A model generated the notes under the pieces. The model worked only from the letters and a program-made list of their open reading frames with translations. It ran no database searches and was not told the origin of the DNA. From Forficula auricularia (lineage: Eukaryota; Arthropoda; Insecta; Dermaptera; Forficulidae), in NCBI GenBank assembly GCA_024734495.1, contig JALMQS010000070.1:12285294-12349293 (forward strand): a stretch of DNA of 64,000 bases, given 5' to 3'. The translations under genes were made by a program, and so were the position numbers. Positions 52,430-63,170 of the stretch are shown one piece after another (within the stretch, counting starts at the first letter, position 1; each line of letters starts with the position of its first letter).

Positions 52430-53204
52430 TCCCAATATGCAATGCAAAACTTACTCCAGGCTGTCCATTACGTAAATTGATACATGACAACAGTGTCATC
52501 CAAGCTCTAAATTTTATATAATCTAATTCATTCTTTCATTACAGTTATTTTGAACACCATTTTTTTTTTCTTAACAAGTCAAAGATTTGCTAAATAAGAA
52601 TTCACCCCTTCATTTATATTATAATATTCCAGCTATAAAAACATCCATTTTATTCATCCTCTATTTATGGGATATTTTTTACTGCGTCATAAACTTAAAT
52701 AGGTAAACATAAACAAATTGACTGTATAAAAAAACTGATAAACAGGCAATTGATATAGTTTATTTATCTCAATTATTTTAATGATTTATGATTCTAAAGA
52801 CGATTCTCTTTTTTTAATTGTTCGCTATCTTTCTTTCTATGCTAAATAGCTCTCTCGGGTTACTAAATAACTATCACTCTATGTCACTTGAAGACGTTCG
52901 CAATAATAAAATTCGCATAAACAATGAAAAATGGCACACAAACGAAGCATTATCACTGAATTATGTGTCTGCGATGGAAATAAATGGGAATATATACAAA
53001 AAAGTATTAAGTAAAGCGCAGGTTCCATCCATTGTCAACAGTATTATAAATCAGATAAATATTATCTTCAAAAGTAAACATAGTCTATTTTTCCCAGGGG
53101 ATCAGAGTTTACTTTTCCTGTTCGTTTTATTCATCCACTTATAAATAATTTGTCACTGACGTAACTAAAGTTAACTGGAGCCTCCGAAAAAACTTTGAGA
53201 GTAC
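52430..53204. other. No repeat; one unassigned 108-codon ORF
   Basis: The plus ORF at 52818-53144 has a hydrophobic first 15 residues, a mixed polar middle and a hydrophobic end (LLFLFVLFIHL). No known motif or promoter and no neighbour supports it. More likely chance than a gene, but it is the longest non-transposon frame without low-complexity bias. Confidence 0.3.
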
Positions 53205-53216
53205 CTCCTCCCTTAA

Positions 53217-53822
53217 GGGGGTTCATGACTGTTTATCATTTTTGAAAGAAAATTCTCAAATTTTTACCATCGAATCATTGATGTATTAAATATTTATTCC
53301 CAAAATTTGAAGTTGATCGTATGTTCCATTACCGAAAAAAAAATTATTGAAAATTGACCTTTTAGCATGGAAGTAAATGAACCGAGATTTTAAAAGGGCT
53401 ATAACTTCTATACAAATTATACTATTTTCGACAAATTTATACAGATCAATAATTTAACTTTTATGAATCGAATGATAATTTTTTAATAGATTTGACAGTC
53501 TAGTTAATTAGTTATTCATAAATGTAAAAATACAAAGGTATTTGCAGCCAAAAGAATATAACAAAAGCAATAGTATAGAATTCAAACTCTGTTTCTTGAA
53601 ATGTTTTTTGTGTTAAATAAATGTTTTTATAATGAGAAAAAATTTATCTCAATATTCCTTTTATTAATATTTTCAAAACAAAGATTTTTTTTCGAAATTA
53701 ACCTCATTATTAACCATTTTTTGATTAAAACATTTAGTAGGAGGAAGTTGTCACTCTGCTCTGCAGAAATACTAAATATTATTTTGTAGGTTAACCAAAT
53801 AGATAAGCTGTCTCGAACTTCC
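53217..53822. mobile_element. TTAA-flanked MITE, GTTCGGGAC family, copy 4
   Basis: TTAA at 53213-53216 and 53823-53826, colinear with 7833-8429. Confidence 0.7.
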
Positions 53823-54147
53823 TTAAATGAGGATTTTATATAAAGATGAAAAATACAATTTTGTTAAATATCTTGAAGAAATAATAATAATATATTTTAT
53901 CAGAATTAGTCAAGGTTCAAAGTAGAAAAATTTCCAAATGATCTATTCTAATGAGTAATTTTTACTTTATCCGATGCGAAGCGTTGGTGCGCCTGTATTT
54001 AGGCAACAAATTGGGCGCAGAAGAATGAAAGCTGCGTATGAGCTAGGCGAATACATTCGTTTTTAGAATTATTCAGAGCTTATTGGCATGAAAGCCATCA
54101 AGTATGGATGAAAGGATAATTTTTACATAAGCTTAAAATTGAAAATA

Positions 54148-54845
54148 CAGGCTGGGGCATATAGATCTACCACATTTTAAAGAGGTATAAAAAAAATGAA
54201 AAAATTCAACTAGAAACAAACTGAATATATTTTTGAAAAGAACATAAAATATGTATTTTTTTAATGTGTTTTAATCATTATATCAGACGAAAAAAAGGGA
54301 GGGGTTCAAAAATGAAAATTCTAGCCCTTTCGACCAAACTCAACCAAATTTTGTATACATATTCTATTACCCCCAGAAGGCTAGAAATCCAAAAACTAAC
54401 CACCCAAAATTGGGGGGGGGGGGGGTTCAAAAATAAAAATTCTAGCCCTTTCGACCAAACTATGTATACAAAATTTGGTTAGTTTTTGCATTTATAGACT
54501 TCTGGGGTCCACAGAATATGTATCCAAAATTTGTTTGAGTTTGGTCAAAAGGGCTAGAATTTTCATTTTTGACCCTCCTCCGCATTTTGGCAGGTTAGTT
54601 TTTGCATTTATAGCCTTTTTGCAATCCACAGAATATGTATACAAAATTTGTTTGAGTTTGGCCGAAAGGGCTAGAATTTTCATTTTTGACCCCCTCCCCT
54701 TTTTTTTGTCTGATAATGTTTAAAACACATTAAAAAAAAAAAATTATTTTATATTCTTTTTAAAAATATATTCAGTTTTTTCTAATTGTATTTTTTCATT
54801 TTTTATACCCCTTCAAAATGTGGTAGATCTTTATGCCCCACCCTG
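54148..54845. mobile_element. TA-flanked element with CAGGSTGGGGCAT termini, copy 2
   Basis: TA at 54146-54147 and 54846-54847. Same ends as 17442-17962, with four poly-C/G modules inside. The duplicate region near 9048 reads GGAAATAGAAAAGG with one TA and no element, which confirms the target duplication. Confidence 0.85.
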
Positions 54846-54925
54846 TAGAAAAGGTAGAGTTTACAATATAAACATTTGAGTTTGCCAGGATTTTCTGCCT
54901 CAGTTCCATTTTGAAAGAAAGACAT

Positions 54926-55467
54926 ATGGTATCTATAGACTACAAATCCCAGAATGTGTTTTTTATTTTAAAATTATTTCTAAGTAAATTAATTTTTTAT
55001 ATCTGCTCATATATATTAAAAATATTCGTTTAAGTAAATTATTCTAATAGTGAATATAAAATATCAAAAGTAAAATAATGTTTAATATTAACAAAAAAAA
55101 AGCGCTTAAAATTTTCTTATTTTACGACTGGCAGATACATCTTTTTAATGAGGTTTATATCTGGGTATAATCTAGAACTTGTTAAATAATGATTTTGTTA
55201 TAAAAAAGAATGAAAATTTCTTTTCTGGAAAAAAGTTTCTCTATTGCTGGCAAATGCTTTGAGTTTTTTCCACTCATTTTTTTCCGTTTAGATCATTTTT
55301 ACTTTGGACAAGTAATTTGTCTACCTGAGATAAAAATACTAATTTGAATTTTGAATTTTGATCACAACATCATAAATTTATGGCTTTTGTAAGAATTATT
55401 TCAAAAATATAAACAGACAAGAAAATAGCTGAACATAGAAGCCCCACTGTTAAAAAATAAGCTGACA
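54926..55467. other. No gene recognised
   Basis: AT-rich, unassigned. Confidence 0.5.
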
Positions 55468-56160
55468 TGTTCTGATGTGGCCATCCACTTGACTCTACCA
55501 TACAACCTGGCCCCTCACTTATATTTAATATTTAATAAAATTATTTATAATCATGTAGGGAGGGGAGGTTAGTTTTTGCATTTTTAGACTCCTGGGGCCC
55601 CACTGATTATGTATACAAAATTTCGTTGAGTTTGGTACAAAAGCCTATATTTTCATTTTTTGACCATACACCCCCCCCATTTTGGGCAGTTAATTTTTGC
55701 ATTTTTAGACTTCTGGGGTTCCACTGATTATGTATACAAAATTTGGTTGAGTTTGCTCAAGTGGGCTATATTTTTAATTTTTAGCCCCCCCCCCCCCCCC
55801 CTCCACACCTATTAATTTTGGGTCGATATGCACCAAAATCTAATCAGCTCTTAATCTCATTGGATCAAAACTACCTGCGAAATTTGGTTTTGATATTCAC
55901 ACTAGTTTTTGAGCTAGCTCGTCCACAAAAATTTGGTAACGCACAGACTAACTAGCTAACTAGCTAACAGACATTTTGACAAAACAATTATTATCTCGAA
56001 AAATATAATTTTTCGATCTTCACATATTATAGTTTTTTGTAGAGCAAAATACCATGGTTTCGCTCAAATTTTTTAATCAAAATAGTTTCAGACGAGGAAA
56101 AAAACACTTTTTTCATGCACAATTACAATACTTTACCATATTCTGTATGGTAAAGTAAAA
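55468..56160 (-). mobile_element. GTATGGTAAAG-family element, full length, reversed
   Basis: Begins TTCTGATGTGGCCATCCAC, two poly-C modules, TAATTTTGGGTCGATATGC, GAGCTAGCTCGTCCAC, ends TGTATGGTAAAGTAAAAA. Mirror of 58268-58992. Confidence 0.75.
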
Positions 56161-56289
56161 AATTGTTTTACTATATGCTTACAATACAAATAGATAAGAA
56201 ATTTACGAGATTGCGTATAGTAAAAAGAAAAATACTAGTATATTAGATTGGTAAAATCACGTTAACGCATTGCAAAAATACAAAAACAA

Positions 56290-56398
56290 AATGAGAGAGT
56301 CTTCTGTTTTTTAAATAAAATAATTTTTAATTATTTCTAGAGACTATAGTTATAGTTATAGTTATTTAAAAAACAGAAGACTCTCTCATTTTATTTTT
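56290..56398. repeat. Short foldback
   Basis: Arms AATGAGAGAGTCTTCTGTTT and AAACAGAAGACTCTCTCATT around AGACTATAGTTATAG. It interrupts a segment that is continuous at 60770-60800. Confidence 0.75.
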
Positions 56399-56399
56399 A

Positions 56400-57116
56400 A
56401 CCTAAAATAAAAACAATTCTGTTACCATAGACAGTGAAATCTTTTATTCAACTAATACAAAATAAATTGTAATTTTACTTGTTTCTTGTATTAATTAGAT
56501 ACGTATTATTCAAAAAATATGTAAGATTACACTACTGGTATGTAAAATTACTAAAAAGTTTTGAGGCCGGACTTTCCATTTTTTTATTGTAAAATTTTAT
56601 AAGAAATTTTTAACATTGCACTATACTAGATCATTTTTACGGATTTGGATAAAATAACTTATGAAGAAATCAGAAAGCGTCCAGTGTAGTAAAAATGATC
56701 AAAATGCCAGTCCGACTCCGATTGAGGAGCTAGTAGTCTTTATTTAATTTTCACAATTTTAAAATAATTAGAAAATAATAGTTAATTTTTTTTCTTTTTG
56801 AACAAAAACTTTTTATTTCCAAATTAAAATTTACATAGATATTTATTATTTTACAATTATTTGGGCATCGAGCAATACTCTCTACCAATTTCAATATTTA
56901 CAACAATGTATTTTTACTATATTTTTATTTTAATCACCATTTAAATTGTAGTGGGAGAATTTGTCTTATATAATTGAATGGAATATTTAAATACGAACAT
57001 CAGAGGCGATAATTAACGCTAAGTAAACGTATTATTCTTATGGGAGAATCGATTTTGTTTCCCAGTAACTTCCTGCCAATAGATGTCTATAGGGGCAATT
57101 CTATATTCTTCTTAGA
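56400..57116. other. No gene; 56400-56640 duplicates 60790-60960
   Basis: TAAGATTACACTACTGGTAT and TTACTAAAAAGTTTT match 60850-60890. With 56160-56290 against 59570-59640 and 60740-60790 this marks an old segmental duplication, later split by the AACCGACTTC repeat. Confidence 0.6.
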
Positions 57117-57383
57117 GTGCCATACCCGAAATGGGCGTCCGCGCCTCTCCACATATAACTGTACTGAGTGTGTTTAGTTGTTTTACACAGATATACGGGA
57201 CCTACTTTTTAACGCCGGTACTGAACTGCTAGTTTGGAGAGGTTTACTAGGCATTTATACTCTTGGTAGGTTGCCATTGCTTTCCAAAAGAGGGCGACTG
57301 CAAATATCTGCTGAGAGTCGGTCTCCAACCAGAGTACTTTGAGTCAGCGACCCGACACTCTAACCACTGACCCACAGTCATAT
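57117..57383 (-). mobile_element. tRNA-derived SINE, CAGTGGTTAGAG family, copy 2
   Basis: Minus strand: GGGTCAGTGGTTAGAGTGTC head, CAATGGCAACCTACCAAGAG body. Colinear with 43313-43572. Confidence 0.75.
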
Positions 57384-57689
57384 TCTATATGTGATTATTA
57401 ATTTTAAATGTCAAATAGATCTCACGCCTATCGTGATTTTTGCCAATATTAGTATATCTAAATAAACATTTTGTTATTTTGTAGGTATTTCCACTCAAAT
57501 CGTCATTTTATTTCGAATGACAAACTTTGTTTGTTTATTCCCTACAATAATTTTAGTTAATTTTACTGTGAAAACGAATATATATTTGGCCAAAGCTGTT
57601 GTAAAATTTGTTTTCATAGCTAAGAGTGAAGTAAGTGACCAAAATTTTATATAAATTTTTATTTGAAACTTTTTTCATATAAAATGTAT

Positions 57690-58190
57690 ATATTTGGAAC
57701 TGACTTCAAAAAGTGATTTCATGTTAATATTTCGTCGTTTAGTTTTAACTACATTAGATAATTATTTTATACCTTTTAGTGCATTTTATTTTATTTTTGA
57801 GTTCTTATTATTTTATTTGTTTCAATTAGTTTTTTTGAAGTCAGTTTTATTTTTTTTTTTTTTATAAAAATTATGTATATTTTTCTCTTTTTAGTGATGT
57901 TATTAATAGTGACTTAAGATAATAACTTGCATACATCTCGTAAGAGAAATGGTCGGGGTAATGAATCAGAAAATGATAAAAAAATTAAATTCATAAACAG
58001 AGAAATTATCTCGAAACTTTAGCGGGTTTTAAATTATTGTTTTAAGATAGATTTTTTTTTAATAGATTTTATTTATTATAATTTCGATTATTTGCTCATA
58101 AGAATTGGAGATTTACGTTATTTCATCATTGATCATATCATCAGGACTTGACCAAATTAATATGGGACCACCTAAGGTAGCCCATTCCCA
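57690..58190 (+). mobile_element. AACCGACTTC-family repeat, copy 4, truncated
   Basis: Starts at the inner ACTTCAAAAAGTGATTTCAT arm and lacks the left half. Continues through TTTTTGAAGTCAGTTTT to ACTTGACCAAATTAATATG and stops near 58190. Confidence 0.7.
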
Positions 58191-58267
58191 ATAGAATTTA
58201 ATATCTCAATTATTTTGGGAGTGAAAAGGTACCGAACCCTTGGTATGCGGTCCGAGTCGCACGGTTG

Positions 58268-58992
58268 ACTTTTTACTTTACCATACAGGGTATGGTCAAG
58301 TATTGTAATCGTGCATGAAAAAAGTGTTGTTGTTTTTTTAAATATCTCAAAAATGGCTGAAACTATTTTGGTTAAAAAAATTGGACGAAACCATAGCATT
58401 TCGGTCTAAAAAAGCCCTTAAAAGTGAACATCGAAAAAATTATATTTTTCGAGATAATAATTGTTTTGTCAAAATTTCTGTTTGCTAGTTAGTCTGTCTG
58501 TGCATTACCAAATTTTTGTGGACGAGCTAACTCAAAAACTAGGGTGAATATCTAAACCAAATTTCACACGTAGTTTTGTTCCAATGAGATTAAGAGCTGA
58601 TTAGATTTTAGTGCACATCGACGCAAAATTAAGGGGGGTGGAGGGGGGGGGGGGGTTAAAAATTAAAAATCTAGGCCATTTGAGCAAACTCAACGAAATT
58701 TTGATACATAATCAGTGGGACCCCAGAAGTCTAAAAATGCAAAAACTAACCGGCCAAAATGGGGGAGGGTGGGGGGTGTAGAGTTAAAAAATGAAAATCT
58801 AAGCTCTTGTACCAAACTCAACCAAATTTTGTATACATAATCAGTGGGCCCCCAGGAGTCTAAAAATGGAAAAAGTAACCCCCTCCCCTACATGATTATT
58901 AATAATTTTATTAAATATTAAATATAAGTGAGGGGCCAGGTTGTATGGTAAAGTCAATTGGATGGCCACATCAGAACACATCAGCTTATTTA
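58268..58992 (+). mobile_element. GTATGGTAAAG-family element, full length
   Basis: CTTTACCATACAGGGTATGG, ATCGTGCATGAAAAAAGTG, GACGAGCTAACTCAAAAAC, two poly-G modules, GGTTGTATGGTAAAGTCAAT, GGCCACATCAGAACACATCA. Best uninterrupted reference copy. No coding sequence. Confidence 0.8.
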
Positions 58993-59654
58993 ATTTAAAA
59001 TTACTCCGGTCTTAGTAAAATTAACAGACTGGATTTTTGGATATAATGAATTTAGAATCAAATAGACAATTCTGAACTGGTTAATGAATATGTATTGTAA
59101 TGTTGTTTTATATTAAGCTATATTTATATCTTCAATAAAGAACGAGAATTTCAAAAGATACTTATTAAATCTTCGCTAGGATAAATATTATGTTTTACTT
59201 TATGTAAATATTTCTTTATTCTGGTTGACGAAATATTTGTTTTTATTGAGATATCTATATTTACTATTCAAATATAATGAGAAGCAAATAAAATATTAGA
59301 TATTATTTTTGGATCGGTTGCTTCAAATAATTTTCATAATTTATTCTGTAATTTAAGTGAAAAGATTAAGCATTTGTAAATATATATAATATATGCCATA
59401 TATATATATTTTCTTATATAATTTATTTGTTAGAGACTATAGTTTCGAATGTTTGGTTGGTCTTCATCTTTAATTAATTTATTTTATCTGAAAAATGAAA
59501 ATTTAAAACTACAAATTACTAGATAGCATTAATGGAGAAGATATTATAAGATATACAATGTTAAAAAAATTGTAAATTTACTATATCTACAATACGAATA
59601 GATAGGAAATTTAAAAAATTGCGTAAGTATAGTAAAAAAAAAAATAATAATTTT
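58993..59654. other. No gene; decayed GAGACTATAG hairpin at 59433-59468
   Basis: TTAGAGACTATAGTTTCGAA and TCTTCATCTTTAATTA are a solo degenerate family member on the minus strand. The rest is AT-rich. Confidence 0.5.
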
Positions 59655-60745
59655 TATAAAAAATAATAAATCCGACTTCAAAAAATTAAATACAACAAAT
59701 AAAATAATAAGAACTCAAAAATAAAATAATAAGAACTCAAAAATAAAATAAAATTCATTAATAGGTATAAAATAATTATCTAATTTAGTTACAACTAAAC
59801 GACGAAATATTAACATGAAATCACTTTTTGAAGTCGGTGCCAAACATATACATTTTATTAATTGCACTCGATGGATCTTACTTAGTACGTATGGCAGGTA
59901 AGCTCGCTTATATAGTTTGTTTAGCACCGACTTCAAAAAGTGAGTTCATGTTAATATTTCGTCGTTTAGTTGTAACTAAATTGGATAATTATTTTATACC
60001 TTTTAGTGAATTTTATTTGATTTTTGAGTTTTTATTATTTTATTTGTTACATTTAATTTTTTGAAGTCGGTTTTATTTTTTTTTTATAAAAATTATTTTT
60101 ATTTTTCTCTTTTTATTGATGTTAAGAATGTATTGCATCTCGTAAGGTAAAGATTAAGGCAAAGGAATCAGAAATTGATAATAAAATTCAACGTTTGTGG
60201 GTTTTAAATGAATGTTTTCAGATTTTTTTTATAAAGTATTTTATTTATTATAATTTCGATTGTTTGCTCATAAGAATTGGAGTTTTACCTTATTTCGTCA
60301 TTGATCATATCATCAGAACTTGACCAAATTAATATGTGACCACCCCTAAGGTACCCCCTTTCAAATAAAAAAAGAATCATCAAAATCGGTCAACGTGGCA
60401 AAAAGTTATCGCTGAACATACATCAAATAAATAAATAAATAAATAGTTAGGTATCTTGACTATCTTGGAGCTATATTGATCCAAACGCAGAAAGAATCAT
60501 TAAAATCGGTTCATAAACAAAGAAGTTATGCCTGAACAAACATAACAAAAAAGGTTCAATACCAATTTTTTCATCAAAAAAAAAAAAAAACGTGACCAAT
60601 CGGAAACTATACTGAACCCAATACAAAAAAAATAATCAAAATCGGTTCACAATTGGCGAAGATATCAGGTAACATAGACACAAAAAAAAAAAAAAAAAAA
60701 ATCAGTAGAATTGAGAACCTCCTCCTTTTTTGAAGTCGGTTAAAA
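59655..60745 (+). mobile_element. AACCGACTTC-family repeat, copy 5
   Basis: Palindromic left half (TTTTTGAAGTCGGTGCC, AGCACCGACTTCAAAAAG), long right half, terminal TTTGAAGTCGGTTAAAAATA. The duplicate at about 56210-56240 reads through without it, giving an approximate empty site. The ORFs at 59715-59936 and 59828-60064 are mirror translations of the palindrome. Confidence 0.75.
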
Positions 60746-61791
60746 ATACTACATTATATTGGTAAAATAACATTACACTCATTGCAAAACTACACCAATA
60801 AATTGTAACTTTACTTTTTTCTTATATTAATTATTGGTATAAAAAATGTTGTAAGATTACAATACTGATATGTAATATCACTAAAAAGTTTTTATAACGG
60901 ACTTCCCATTTTTTATAGTAAAATTTTTAACAGTGTATTTATAGTAATAGATTCCACAAAATATTGATTTATTTTAAAAGGCACGAATAAAGCGAAAGGT
61001 CGTTAAGCAGGTGGATAAAGATACCCTAGATTGGCTCTAGTTCGATTTGTTTATATCTTTAACCAATGACTTGTATCAATGTTAATTACAATGATATAAA
61101 ATTAATGATAGTTGTACTTCGCTTCCTAATAAACTCTTCCCGGAGTTTCTAAAGATCCGATCAAAATGTCATTAATCATCATCTATCATGAATTGAATAT
61201 AATCATCTATAACCGAAACAGTCGTTTTTATTCCACTGTTTGAACGACAGCAAACAATCGCACTAAATTTTCCCCCCAGTTCATTTTTCTTTCTTGTCAC
61301 ATTTCAGTTAATATTTTTTTTATTTTATTTTCGTTATAATTCACACTGAATGTTTCATTTGTTGTTTTTGGCAGATAACGAATGGAGGTCATTATTATTA
61401 GCAACTAAATATTTTCAAAACACAATTTTAATTCAATTTAAATATTTTGATAAAATGCCCGAAAGCGAATATGAAACATGAAGACAAGTGCTTGAAAACA
61501 AATGGAACTGAATGGTTGTTGAATAAGCATTTTTGCAATAAAACATATTTTTCAAACTCCTACTTTGACTCCAAAAGTATAATGTTAAACATGGATGTTA
61601 TTCATTGAGTTTTTTTTTTTTTTAGAAAAGCTCATCAAAATTAATTTTACTTGTACAAGCAATTATGATACTGTATTATGCAATTTCTAGAATTTGTTGT
61701 TTGTTCTAAGAAACATGTAATATCATCATTAATTTTATGGTTTATGCTAGTCAGTATTCAGGGTTTTTGCATTCGATTGCATATATATATA
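60746..61791. other. No gene recognised
   Basis: Left 200 bp is the duplicate of 56460-56640. The rest is AT-rich and unassigned. Confidence 0.5.
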
Positions 61792-61793
61792 TA

Positions 61794-62276
61794 CAGTAAA
61801 ACCCCTCAAATCCGAACTAATTGGGACTTTTTTTAATGAAAATGATGAGAGAAGAAATTACACCAAAAAGTTGTATCCCCTAAAGGCCTGGGTTAGCCCC
61901 TCCATCGTGAAAAGAAGAAGAGGGAATTTTATGGGCTGGGCAGGGGTCGAAGGTATCTGTAGATACGGGTTTAAACAGATGAAGGTTGTTGACTGTAGGC
62001 TGTTCGGATTTCAATTTGTTCGGATTAGCCGAAAGCTGGTGGTTTGGATATCTAATTGAAGAAAATGCTTCTCTTTCTATCATTGAGAAGCTGAAGAAAG
62101 TTACATTAAAATACGTTATTTACTGGGTTGCAGAATCGTGGCAAAATACCATTGTGAACTTACTGCGAAGATCTTGGAAGAAGCTTTGGCCTAGCCTTGA
62201 GTTGGAGAAAAAACCCAAATTTGTCAAAAAAACTCTTTCGGATTTTCCGGGATTTCGGATTTCTGGGGTTTCACTG
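61794..62276 (+). mobile_element. Tigger/pogo-like deletion derivative
   Basis: CAGTAAAACCCCTCAAATCC and inverted CTGGGGTTTCACTG between TA dinucleotides (61792-61793, 62277-62278). Part of a transposase survives inside. 483 bp. Confidence 0.85.
62058..62216 (+). pseudogene. Tigger/jerky-like transposase fragment
   Basis: Frame reads ENASLSIIEKLKKV, LKYVIYWVAESWQN and LLRRSWKKLWPSLELE. The IYW-AE-W...LRRSWKKLWP series is typical of the region after the DDE domain in Tigger/jerky-type transposases. The DNA-binding and catalytic domains are deleted. Confidence 0.75.
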
Positions 62277-62309
62277 TAATATCAATCATTTCCATGTATC
62301 TATGTGAAC

Positions 62310-62500
62310 CCTGGGCAAGTAGAGAGGCAAAGAAAATGGGACTTGAAGTCCTTCAAAATGTGGAACTACAGAAGAATGTTAAAGATTAAATGGATGGATA
62401 GAATCTCAAATGAGAAAGTTCTTGATGGATTTAGAGAAAAGTGAACACTGGAAGAGTGTGTAGAAGAGAAAAACTCAGATGATAGAGCATATAGGACAAG
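62310..62500 (+). pseudogene. RTE-type LINE relic, second copy
   Basis: After frame shifts it reads FKMWNYRRMLKIKWMDRISN and EKVL, matching the FEMWCYRRMMNIKWMDKI region of 5017-5693. Stops and indels throughout. Confidence 0.7.
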
Positions 62501-62521
62501 ACAAGAGGAATTGATTGCTAA

Positions 62522-62740
62522 TAGTGATGATCAAAGCAAGACCAAGACCAAGACTGGTGTAGTCTTGGTCTTGGTCTTGGTCTTACCCGTCTGGTCTTGC
62601 TCTTGCTCGGCTGGTCTCGGTCTTGGTCTCCCAATCTTGGTCTCGTCTTGGTTTTCCCCAGTCGGTCTTGGTTTCGCTGTTTCAAGCGTGGTCTTGGTCT
62701 TTATTTTTCGTAAGACCAAGACCACTTCTGCTCATCACTA
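62522..62740. mobile_element. hAT-like MITE filled with AAGACC hexamers
   Basis: Ends TAGTGATGATCA and TGCTCATCACTA are inverted. Perfect 8-bp duplication ATTGCTAA (62514-62521, 62741-62748). The interior is nearly all degenerate AAGACC/GGTCTT repeat, AAGACC at the left and GGTCTT through the middle. Confidence 0.85.
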
Positions 62741-62837
62741 ATTGCTAAACAATACTTTGGAGGTTTGAGGTTTAACTGGGACAATTAAAAAAAAATAAAC
62801 TCCAAATATTCCTTTACTTTAAAAATTCCTATTAATA

Positions 62838-62866
62838 ATTCGACCTTCGATTAAGGTCATCTTCAG
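62838..62866 (-). ncRNA. Hammerhead-like motif, solitary
   Basis: Minus: CTGAAGA (62860-62866), extra T, perfect 6-bp stem GACCTT/AAGGTC, then GAAT (62838-62841). The fourth core base is T instead of A. No foldback partner seen. Confidence 0.4.
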
Positions 62867-62947
62867 AGGAGATATTTGCCTTTCCAATTAAAATCATGAT
62901 AGTGCCTTTTTATTTTCCTTTTTATTAAACTTTAAAGTTTTGAGACG

Positions 62948-63170
62948 GGGGAGTCGGGTTGGCTCAGTCAGCTAACGCATTGGCCTCGCTTCGGCATCGA
63001 TCGATTATGACGATGTTGAGATGGGAGGCCGGGGTTCGATCCTACCTGGCAAATAAAAATTTCTACCGGCTGAAAACTCGGCTCCTCCACTAACCCTACT
63101 ACTAGTAACACTTTACTTATGTGCTGTCTAAATGGGCTTTGTTCCCGGTGACATTAAATAAAAAAAAAAA
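62948..63170 (+). mobile_element. tRNA-derived SINE, GTGCTGTCTAAATGGGC family, copy 2
   Basis: Good A box (TGGCTCAGTCAG) and B box GGGGTTCGATCC, body and tail as 43080-43290, poly-A end. AGTTTTGAG before and AGTTTGAG after may be its target duplication. Confidence 0.9.

Larger units (their letters stand above)
53205..54925 (+). repeat. Segmental duplication, copy B
   Basis: Partner of 7820-9130. Shares TTATCCGATGCGAAG, GCGTATGAGCTAGGCG, GCCATCAAGTATG and AAAAGGTAGAGTTTA in order. Confidence 0.75.

Noticed and set aside
59715..60064. Two ORFs sharing a near-identical protein tail on opposite strands
   Set aside because: Mirror translations of the palindromic half of an AACCGACTTC repeat.
62511..62741. 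VLVLVL-rich and KTKTKT-rich ORFs
   Set aside because: Translations of the AAGACC hexamer array inside a hAT-like MITE.
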